Origin: Mycobacterium sp. DL
GTDB lineage: Bacteria > Actinomycetota > Actinomycetes > Mycobacteriales > Mycobacteriaceae
Reading direction: 5' to 3'
Length of the DNA: 64,000 bases
Assembly (NCBI RefSeq): GCF_039729195.1
Contig: NZ_CP155796.1
Coordinates: 1-64,000 of the forward strand
The first letter of the stretch is position 1, and every line of letters begins with the position of its first letter. The notes under the pieces were generated by a model. That model was not told the DNA's origin and ran no database searches. It worked only from the letters and a program-made list of their open reading frames with translations. A program made the translations under genes and the position numbers. Positions 57,765-64,000 of the stretch are shown here, one piece after another.

Positions 57765-58487
57765 GTGACGGAGCCCAACAGGCAGCCGGCGTCAGGTCGT
57801 CGGCGGCGGCGGACGCGAGCGGGAACCGAACTGTCGCGAGAGGTGTACATCGACGCGGCGGTCAACCTGATCGAGAACCGGGGTGCGGCAGTCCTGAGTG
57901 CCCGCACGCTGGCCGCCGCCGTCGGCGCCGACCCGTCGGCGCTCTACCGGTACTTCGCCGGCGTCGACGATGTGCTGCGTGCTGTCGGCGATCGGATGAT
58001 CGGGATCGCGCTGGACAGTTGGTCGCGCGGTGACGACTGGATCGATTCGTTGGCGAATCTGGCCAGGGCGCTGTACCGGGTGTACGTCCACGAGTTCCCG
58101 CAGACGGGGTTCGCGGTGGCGACCCGCACCACCGGTCTGCCCAACGAGGTTCGAGCGGTCGACCTCACCGTCGGCCTGATCTGCGAAGGCGGCTTCGACA
58201 CGGAGACCGCCGCACACTGGTTCCGGTCGCTGTCCGATTTCCTGCTGGGGCAGGCGATGCTCGAAAGTGCATTCGTCTCGCTGCCGCAGGACGTGCAGAG
58301 CAGCGACGACACCGCCTGGCGCACGTTCGAAAAGCGGCTGCCCGACATCGATGCGCCGCACGCCGACGCGGCGGCCCCGCACCTGCGTTCGCGGATGCTG
58401 GGCTCGTCGTTCGAGGACACGATGCAACTGATCCTGCGCGGCCTGGCGGCCTCCCCGCGCAGCGCTTCGTCGACTCAGGGAGGGTGA
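57765..58487 (+). CDS. TetR-family transcriptional regulator
   Basis: The 240-aa product has an N-terminal TetR helix-turn-helix (LSARTLAAAVGADPSALYRYFAG) after a basic leader, and a ligand-binding C-terminal half. GTG 57765 has AAGGAG 8 nt upstream. Divergence from the FadE-hydratase-aldolase operon suggests it controls that operon. The ligand is unknown but could be an acyl-CoA of the pathway. Confidence 0.9.
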   Translation: MTEPNRQPASGRRRRRTRAGTELSREVYIDAAVNLIENRGAAVLSARTLAAAVGADPSALYRYFAGVDDVLRAVGDRMIGIALDSWSRGDDWIDSLANLARALYRVYVHEFPQTGFAVATRTTGLPNEVRAVDLTVGLICEGGFDTETAAHWFRSLSDFLLGQAMLESAFVSLPQDVQSSDDTAWRTFEKRLPDIDAPHADAAAPHLRSRMLGSSFEDTMQLILRGLAASPRSASSTQGG

Positions 58488-58556
58488 GCGCTCGGTCAGT
58501 CCGCGGCGCCGACGACCTCGATGCGACAGGTGATCCGGAGCGTACTTACACGAGCA

Positions 58557-58802
58557 TCAACGTCGGGCGTTCGGCCACTCTCCGCGCCATTCGTCCAAGG
58601 TGGCAAACACCTCGGGCGTGGAAACGTCAGACGGCCGCCGGCCGGTACGCGCGAGCCACTGCTTCATCGGCGGGCGGGCGGCCAGGCGAACAGCCGCCTC
58701 ACGGAGCAGCTCGGGAACCGTGACCCCTTGCTCGGCAGCGCGCCGCTGGAGCCCCGCGTAGACGTCGTCGCCAACGTCGGGAATGCGGATCGTCCTGGCC
58801 AT
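58557..58802 (-). CDS. Orphan VapB/FitA-type antitoxin
   Basis: The 81-aa product has an N-terminal ribbon-helix-helix (TIRIPDVGDDVYAGLQRRAAEQGVTVPELLREAA) and a C-terminal tail PSDVSTPEVFATLDEWRGEWP resembling mycobacterial VapB tails that bind VapC. No toxin gene follows; the TetR gene ends 69 nt away. The stop overlaps an ATG (TGATG) followed by only CTC-GTG-TAA, as if vapC had been lost. It may be a remnant. Confidence 0.8.
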   Translation of the reverse strand: MARTIRIPDVGDDVYAGLQRRAAEQGVTVPELLREAAVRLAARPPMKQWLARTGRRPSDVSTPEVFATLDEWRGEWPNARR

Positions 58803-59045
58803 ACATGCACCCTAGCCGTGCGTAAACGTATCGTCGCTGGTCAGCCGCGTAAGCGGATGCCAACCTCTAGGAAATTTGGGGGACGGTGCCGTCATGGCGC
58901 CTCTCGGCGAGTGGTCGCTCGAAGCGACTGATGTGATTGGGGCCCGGGGCATGTCCGGCACCGTCGAGACATAGAACTGCGTGCCGCCCCGGACTATTCC
59001 GGGTCCGCCGCCGACCCCTCGTCGCGGCGGCGGACGTCCGGAGCA

Positions 59046-59339
59046 TCAGGCGATCTCCGCGTAGTAGACGCGGCGTTCGCCGACCGTCTGGCCGTTGCGC
59101 TCGGCCAGCGACTTGAGTTGGCGTAGAGCAAACGTCCGACCGCGGCCGGCCTCGGGAACGTAGATGCCCGCCCACAAACCTTCCGCACGCGGCAACTCGC
59201 AGGCCTCGCGCGCACACAGCCAGCGCCGGGGGCAGGCGCGGCAGATCGCCTTGGCCTCCTGATCGGCCGTGGTGGTCCACCGCTCCGGATCCCTGGTGCA
59301 CGCGCCCACCGGCATCTCGTCTCTCGGGTCTGCGTTCAT
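59046..59339 (-). CDS. whiB6: WhiB6 iron-sulfur transcription factor
   Basis: WhiB6 regulates ESX-1 genes in mycobacteria. The 97-aa product has Cys14, Cys33, Cys36 and Cys42 (CTRDPERW, CRACPRRWLC) for a [4Fe-4S] cluster, then the AEGLWAGIYVPE segment. It matches M. tuberculosis WhiB6 from memory. ATG 59339 has GAGGAG 8 nt upstream; the longer open frame is noncoding. It is divergent from espM, which represses it in M. marinum. Confidence 0.93.
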   Translation of the reverse strand: MNADPRDEMPVGACTRDPERWTTTADQEAKAICRACPRRWLCAREACELPRAEGLWAGIYVPEAGRGRTFALRQLKSLAERNGQTVGERRVYYAEIA

Positions 59340-59708
59340 CGGTATCGCTCCTCTGTGCGCCGGCGGCCTGGTCGCCGCGATGTTCGGAAACGTATCGAAC
59401 AAACCGTAGCGATGCAACAGTTTGTGCAACGGAACCGTAGTCGGCGACCCTGGGAATCTGCGGCCGCGGTCCACGGGTAGTTCCGATGAATTGCGCTTGA
59501 ACAGGTATTTCTGTGATCCCCGTTCGGATGGAAGCAGCGGTGAGAATGGCTGAAAATTCCGGAGCGTTGCTGCCGCCCGAACCACCTCGAAGGTGTAGCT
59601 TTGACACGGAACCATTGCGGTTCGCCGAACCAAGTCGTAGCAGTAGCGCGGTGACTGGATACGATGTTCGCGTCGATCCGCCCACACAGCACGAGGAATT
59701 CCCGGTAG
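59340..59708. promoter_or_regulatory. whiB6-espM divergent promoter region
   Basis: This 369-nt gap carries the promoters of whiB6 and espM. About 63-101 nt upstream of whiB6, AACCGTAG occurs twice as a direct repeat (59402-59409, 59433-59440), enclosing two TGCAAC copies (59413-59418, 59425-59430). They are candidate regulator sites. No small gene is evident. Confidence 0.55.
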
Positions 59709-60446
59709 ATGACCAACGCGGAGTCGATCGACGAATCGACCGACGTCGTGGACCCCGGGATGGCCAGGGCGGGGGCTGCCGCCGCGGCACGGCGGCGGGA
59801 ACTCGACATCAGCCAGCGTCGCCTGGCCGCCGACGGAATCATCAACGCCGGCGCGCTGATCTCCTTCGAGAAGGGCCGGAGTTGGCCGAGGGAGCGCACC
59901 AGAGCAAAGCTCGAAGAGGTCCTGCAGTGGCCGCCGGGCGCCATCACGAGGCTGCGCAGGGGCGAGCCGCTGAGGCCCGTCGAACCGGCCGCCGCACGCG
60001 CCACGACCGGAGCCGACGAGGTGTCACTGATCGTGCAGGCAGTGGTCACCGCGGTCAATACGCTCAGCACGACGGTCGGGTCGCTGCCGCCCGTGGACGA
60101 CCCCGCTTTCATCCCTCGGGTGACGGGGATCCTGTCGAATCTGCGTCAGCTCGAAGCCGTCGCGGCGGGGGCTGCGCGGATGGGCCGGGTCACGCCGCCG
60201 CTGATCAAGGCGTTGAGCACGGTCCGCAGCCTCTACGACGAACTGATGGTGCGCGCCGCCTCGGCGCCACAGGCCACGCTCGGACAACGCCTGTACGCCG
60301 CGCGCCGTGGTGCCAACCTGACCGTGCTCGAAACCGCGCAGGCCGCCGGGGTTTCCGAGAGTGCGATCCAACAGGCCGAAGCCGAGGAGCAGGTCACCGG
60401 AGCGGAGGCCGCGGCCATCGAGGAGCTGGTCGCGCAGATCGCCTAG
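59709..60446 (+). CDS. espM: EspM-like regulator, short form without the N-terminal domain
   Basis: EspM (Rv3863 ortholog) represses whiB6 in M. marinum. The 245-aa product matches the C-terminal part of Rv3863 closely from memory: PGMARAGAAAAARRRELDIS, INAGALISFEKGRSWPRERT and a second helix-turn-helix LGQRLYAARRGANLTVLET. The usual 392-aa protein has an extra N-terminal domain of about 140 residues. Here a TAG lies directly before ATG 59709 in frame, so no extension is possible. It is divergent from whiB6 and convergent with the MinD-like gene (3-nt gap). Confidence 0.87.
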   Translation: MTNAESIDESTDVVDPGMARAGAAAAARRRELDISQRRLAADGIINAGALISFEKGRSWPRERTRAKLEEVLQWPPGAITRLRRGEPLRPVEPAAARATTGADEVSLIVQAVVTAVNTLSTTVGSLPPVDDPAFIPRVTGILSNLRQLEAVAAGAARMGRVTPPLIKALSTVRSLYDELMVRAASAPQATLGQRLYAARRGANLTVLETAQAAGVSESAIQQAEAEEQVTGAEAAAIEELVAQIA

Positions 60447-60449
60447 CGG

Positions 60450-61715
60450 TCAGCGCCGTTCGCGTGAGCGGTCGTCGCGGTTGGGGAAGTGCGAGGCCAG
60501 GGCAGCGCAGATCTCGAGGAATTTCCGACGAGCGGGTGGGGACATCTCGCGTGTTCCGTCGATGACGCCGCCGGGGCGCAGGTGCCCGTCGAAGGGCACC
60601 TCGACGACGAGCTGGCCCTGGCCCGAGAACTGTTGGGCGAGAATCGCCCTCGTACGTTTGTCGGCGTGTCCGTCGGAGTCGTTGAGTACCACGATGGTGC
60701 GCTGCAACAGGCCCGTCAAACCGCGATTGGCGAGCCAGTCCAAGGTCTGTCCCGCCGCGGCCGCGCCATCCACCCACGGCGTGGACACCACAACCAGCGC
60801 ATCGAGGTCGCGCAGCACCTCCTGGGTGACGGGGGTGTCCATCGTCGAGCTGCAGTCGATGATCGAGATGGTGAAATGGCGATCGAGGCGCGCGGTGGCC
60901 TCGCGATAGATCGCCGCATCGAGGACCCGGCGGCGGGCCGGCGTCGCTTCACCGGCCAACACGAACAGTCCGGCGGCGTTGTTGCCGACCCGGTTGCGAA
61001 CGTCGGCGAAGGTCTCGAGGTGCTTGTCCCCGGCCAGCTCCCAGAAGGAACCCTGCGCTTTCGGGTCCACCCGACTCCCGAGCTTGCCGAACGCGGTGTC
61101 GGCGTCGACGGCCACCACCCGATCGTCCTGCCGGAGCTCGGCCAGGACAGATCCGATGCAGGCCGACACCGTCGTCTTACCGGCACCGCCCTTGCCCATC
61201 ACGCCGATCTTGAAGTGACCGCGCAGCGGACCGCGAATCCTGGCCTCGAGTTCGGCGAGGCGACGCTCCTCGGGTGAGGGTCCGAGATTGATCAGCCCGA
61301 AGGTGGCCTTGTAGAGCGCTGATCGCCAACCGCGGCCGGGCACGGCCTTGCGGGTGGGAACGAGTTCGTCGGCCCGGATCCGGTCGGCGTAGGAGCCGGG
61401 GTGCGCGGGTGCCTCGGGCCCCCGGGGCTGCTGGCCGTGCCACGGTGCGCCGCCGCCGTGGTGCTGGGGTGCGGTGGGGGGTCCGGCCGGGCGCGTGCGC
61501 TGGGGCCACCCCGGGGGTGGCGCCTGGCCCCAGCTGTCGGGACGGGCAGGCGCGGGTCGGTTCGGCGGCGGACGGAACATCCCGCCGGCGCGTTCGGGGT
61601 CGGGAGGCGTCGGCGGAGCGGCGGGCTGACCCTGTTCGGGTGACGGCTCGAAGTGGGGTTCCTCGGGGCCTGTCCAGCCCGGATCTTTCCGCAACGCGTC
61701 ATCGCGGTCGGTCAC
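60450..61715 (-). CDS. MinD/ParA-like ATPase (Rv3860-like)
   Basis: The 421-aa product has a Pro/Gly-rich disordered N-terminus (1-100) and a C-terminal SIMIBI ATPase with the deviant Walker A GKGGAGKTT and switch segments VAVDADTAFGKLG and IIDCSSTMD. It corresponds to Rv3860 near ESX-1 and resembles EspI-type ATPases. GTG 61715 is chosen because GGAGGA sits 7 nt upstream; ATG 61748 gives an extra 11 residues. Its role is unknown. Confidence 0.85.
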   Translation of the reverse strand: MTDRDDALRKDPGWTGPEEPHFEPSPEQGQPAAPPTPPDPERAGGMFRPPPNRPAPARPDSWGQAPPPGWPQRTRPAGPPTAPQHHGGGAPWHGQQPRGPEAPAHPGSYADRIRADELVPTRKAVPGRGWRSALYKATFGLINLGPSPEERRLAELEARIRGPLRGHFKIGVMGKGGAGKTTVSACIGSVLAELRQDDRVVAVDADTAFGKLGSRVDPKAQGSFWELAGDKHLETFADVRNRVGNNAAGLFVLAGEATPARRRVLDAAIYREATARLDRHFTISIIDCSSTMDTPVTQEVLRDLDALVVVSTPWVDGAAAAGQTLDWLANRGLTGLLQRTIVVLNDSDGHADKRTRAILAQQFSGQGQLVVEVPFDGHLRPGGVIDGTREMSPPARRKFLEICAALASHFPNRDDRSRERR

Positions 61716-62098
61716 GTGATGTCTCCTCCGGAGGCGATCTGTCGCCATACTCGCGCCCGGCGCTGGTGGCCGAGCATCTGCCAGGCTAACGGTTCGAGAA
61801 CCCCAGCAAACTACCTGCGAGGTGCTGCGAAGGGTTCGCGGCAGTCAGATAACAGGGTGTTCGAGCCATCCCGGGACTTCTGGCGTCAGGCGACCCGAGG
61901 GTGCCGGCGGCCGGTGAGTCGACGCCCTTCCGAGCGCACATGGATTAGCCGGACTCGAGGAGGCACACCTAGAGACGGTTGATCGAGTTGCTGAGAGTTG
62001 TGTGAGCGGCGGGGGCGGCTGCTTGGACGGTGGCAGAATTTGTGCACCGAGGGGGGTGCGACCGCTGGTACTCTCCCTCAGGGAAGGGGTGGACTGGC
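61716..62098. promoter_or_regulatory. Divergent promoter region between the MinD-like gene and espE
   Basis: A 383-nt gap that must contain the espE operon promoter and that of the MinD-like gene. GGGAAGGGGTGG before 62099 is the espE ribosome site. I see no strong repeat or small gene in it. Confidence 0.5.
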
Positions 62099-63295
62099 AT
62101 GGCTGCATTCGACAGATTTGAAGTGCTCGGCAAAGTTTCGGCCGAGCAGCCGGGTGGTCCCGAGGAACCCCGGTCGGCTCTGCAGCGGTCGTCTGGCGCG
62201 GCGTCCGCCGGTTCCCCCATCCTCGACTCGGGACGACTGCTGATCGCCGGGATGGTGGGCACCACCGGCCGGGGCGAGCCGGAACGGGGCGAGCCCTTCG
62301 GGCATGGAGCGGCCCGCTTCGTCGCTGTCGGCGACACCGTGGGTTCGGCTTATCCCGGTGATGACTGGCAGGGCGTGGGCGCCCAGGCGTATGCAGGTGC
62401 CAACCGTCGCCAGTCCGAACACACCGCGCTGATGGCGGTGCTGGACCACAGAGTGCAGACCGTGATCGCCCGGGAGGCGGATCAGATCCGCCACCACCGC
62501 GACAAGCTGCAAGAGCAGTCCGACTACCTGGCCGACCTCGGGCACACGACCTCGTCTATCGGCCACGTTCCGGGCGTCGGAGGGGCGATGAGGGCCGCAA
62601 CGGAACTGGCCGCGGTGAAGACCGCTCTGGGCAACTGCAGCGGGGAGTTGTATCAACTGTCGAACGAGGTCGGCGAGAACGCCGCCCAATTGCATGAGCT
62701 GGTCGGCGAGTACTCACGGCTGAGCGCGGAGGAGGCTCCCGCACCCGATGGCGACGGCGAGGCGTCCGCGCCCCCGCCGGGCGAGGGGTCGGGGTCCGAC
62801 TCGAACGATCAGAGCTCATCGGCCCCGCCTGCGGTCGGCGGGTCGCCGATGCCGACGTCGGTGGGCGCAGTTGGCGCACCGACCACCGAGGCGTTCTCGG
62901 AGACGGACGCACCACCCGTCGATCCAGGCGAGGTGATGGCGGGGATGACCTCGGCGTTCGGTGCTGTCGGTGGGGTGATCGGCTCGATTGTCGCGCCGCT
63001 GGCTGCCGCGCTGACCGGGGCAGCAGGCGCGGCGGCCCAAGGGCTGTCCGGCCTGGCCTCGGCCCCCGCCGACGCAGCGGAGACAGAAATGCCCGGAGGC
63101 ATAGACCCGGATCTCGAGCGCGGTGGCACCGAGGACGACGACGAGGAAACCGACGAACCGGCTGTGGCCGATGCTGACGCCGGCGGGGATGCGGTTCCGC
63201 CCGAGATCGTCGAGGAGCCCCGCGGATCGCTGTCGGCTGGTTCGGAACCGCCCCCACCGGCCGCACCGCCTGCCGCGACGAGACCACCGCGGTAG
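62099..63295 (+). CDS. espE: ESX-1 secretion-associated protein EspE
   Basis: EspE is an ESX-1 substrate. The 398-aa product has the N-terminal helical domain with a WxG-like DDWQGVGAQAYAGANRRQ, a hydrophobic Gly/Ala region (ASAFGAVGGVIGSIVAPLAAAL) and a disordered Pro/Glu-rich C-terminus. It precedes espF and espG1 as in M. smegmatis and M. tuberculosis. ATG 62099 follows a strong purine-rich site. Identity rests on domain pattern and context. Confidence 0.88.
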   Translation: MAAFDRFEVLGKVSAEQPGGPEEPRSALQRSSGAASAGSPILDSGRLLIAGMVGTTGRGEPERGEPFGHGAARFVAVGDTVGSAYPGDDWQGVGAQAYAGANRRQSEHTALMAVLDHRVQTVIAREADQIRHHRDKLQEQSDYLADLGHTTSSIGHVPGVGGAMRAATELAAVKTALGNCSGELYQLSNEVGENAAQLHELVGEYSRLSAEEAPAPDGDGEASAPPPGEGSGSDSNDQSSSAPPAVGGSPMPTSVGAVGAPTTEAFSETDAPPVDPGEVMAGMTSAFGAVGGVIGSIVAPLAAALTGAAGAAAQGLSGLASAPADAAETEMPGGIDPDLERGGTEDDDEETDEPAVADADAGGDAVPPEIVEEPRGSLSAGSEPPPPAAPPAATRPPR

Positions 63296-63315
63296 CGGAA
63301 CAGGAGAGACGCCCC

Positions 63316-63657
63316 ATGTCACGGGAAGCATTGCAGGTCAGCACCGCTCATCTGCGGGCGCTGGCCGACAGACACTGCCAGGCAGCCGGCCAGATCATCG
63401 CTGCGGTTGCTGCGGTGTCCGGAACCGACAGCGGAATCCGCACCTCCCACGGGGTGATCGCATCGGCCACAGCGGGCGCCGTCGCCGCGGTCGAGCAGGC
63501 GCGCCGCGCCGCCGGAGCGGGCATGGTGGCCGAGTCCAGCGCGCTGAGTGACAACCTCACCGGCGCCGCCGACCGCTACGAGGCGGCCGATCACCACTCG
63601 GGTGTGCGCCTCGACCGGCAGGTCGAGGACGCTCCGACCTCCCTGGACCCGCGATGA
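63316..63657 (+). CDS. espF: ESX-1 secretion-associated protein EspF
   Basis: The 113-aa product starts MSREALQVSTAHLRALADRH and is a mostly helical ESX-1 substrate that works with EspE. The ATG has CAGGAGAG upstream. Its stop overlaps the espG1 start by 4 nt (ATGA). Size and order match Rv3865. Confidence 0.88.
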   Translation: MSREALQVSTAHLRALADRHCQAAGQIIAAVAAVSGTDSGIRTSHGVIASATAGAVAAVEQARRAAGAGMVAESSALSDNLTGAADRYEAADHHSGVRLDRQVEDAPTSLDPR

Positions 63658-64000
63658 CGGCCGGCGCGTACTTCGGGGACAGCGAGCCCACCCACTACGA
63701 CGACGTGGTGGGCGCCGAGGTCACCATCGACGGGATGCTGGTCATCGCCGATCTTCTCCACCTCGTGGACTTTCCGCTGTCCCTGGGGATCCGGCCCAAC
63801 ATCCCCTACGAGGACCAGCGCAAGCTCGTGTGGGATCAGGTCACCCGCGACCTCACTGCTCAGGGAATCCTCACCGCATTCGGTGACCCCCACCCCGAGG
63901 TAGCCGCGATGGTCGACGCGCTGAGCCGGCCCGACCGAACTCTCGACTGCCGCTGGTGGCGCCGCGAGGCCGGTGGCAAAATGGTGCGCTTTGTGGTGTG
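63654..64000 (+). CDS. espG1: ESX-1 chaperone EspG1 (partial, runs off the window)
   Basis: EspG1 is the cytosolic chaperone of ESX-1 that binds PE/PPE substrates. Only 115 codons are visible, with no stop. They include EVTIDGMLVIADLLHLVDFPLSLGIRPNIP, RDLTAQGIL and RPDRTLDCRWWRREAGGKMVRFV, all close to M. tuberculosis EspG1 from memory. ATG 63654 overlaps espF. The rest of ESX-1 presumably lies beyond 64 kb. Confidence 0.9.
   Translation, partial: MTAGAYFGDSEPTHYDDVVGAEVTIDGMLVIADLLHLVDFPLSLGIRPNIPYEDQRKLVWDQVTRDLTAQGILTAFGDPHPEVAAMVDALSRPDRTLDCRWWRREAGGKMVRFVV

Noticed and set aside
59340..59687. Upstream extension of whiB6
   Set aside because: The open frame continues, but the WhiB family start and a good ribosome site point to 59339, and the extension has no similarity.

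Overview
The window opens on the first base of dnaA and runs 64 kb clockwise from the chromosome origin of a high-GC mycobacterium. The order dnaA-dnaN-gnd-recF-dciA-gyrB-gyrA, followed by tRNA-Ile/tRNA-Ala, cwsA, ppiA, crgA, trpG and the pknB-pknA-pbpA-rodA-pstP-fhaB-fhaA block, is the standard mycobacterial origin region. The gnd gene between dnaN and recF, and the start of an ESX-1 locus only about 60 kb from dnaA, point to a rapid grower (Mycolicibacterium type), not the M. tuberculosis complex. I cannot name the species.

Region 1 (1-29.9 kb) is backbone. It holds replication and topology genes with a candidate oriC between dnaA and dnaN, three tRNAs, and the cell-wall/division kinase operon, whose last six genes overlap by 4 nt at each junction. 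Departures from the usual layout are a full-length homing-endonuclease intein in GyrA directly behind the catalytic tyrosine, an sdaA gene ending 3 nt from tRNA-Ala, and a secreted PE-PPE-type serine hydrolase inserted between the DUF881 gene and trpG.

Region 2 (30-46.3 kb) is accessory: a DUF1778/GNAT toxin-antitoxin pair, an AAA ATPase overlapping a PlsC-type acyltransferase, two short-chain dehydrogenases flanking a CGNR regulator with a duplicated operator, a membrane diguanylate cyclase, a secreted GjpA-like protein, several small redox or unknown proteins, an EmrB-type exporter and a VapBC pair.

Region 3 (46.3-58.5 kb) is a catabolic island resembling the steroid side-chain machinery of actinobacteria: a CYP125-like P450, a FadD17-like CoA ligase, a FadE28/FadE29-like dehydrogenase pair, two MaoC-type hydratase subunits, an Ltp2-like aldolase and a DUF35 partner. 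These are joined by a Baeyer-Villiger-type monooxygenase and an HSL-family esterase, under PadR and TetR regulators. The set suggests side-chain removal to a ketone, then oxygen insertion and ester hydrolysis. This is the best candidate for an undescribed pathway here.

Region 4 (58.5-64 kb) holds an orphan antitoxin and the left edge of ESX-1: whiB6, espM (short form), a MinD-like ATPase, espE, espF and the first 115 codons of espG1, which runs off the window.
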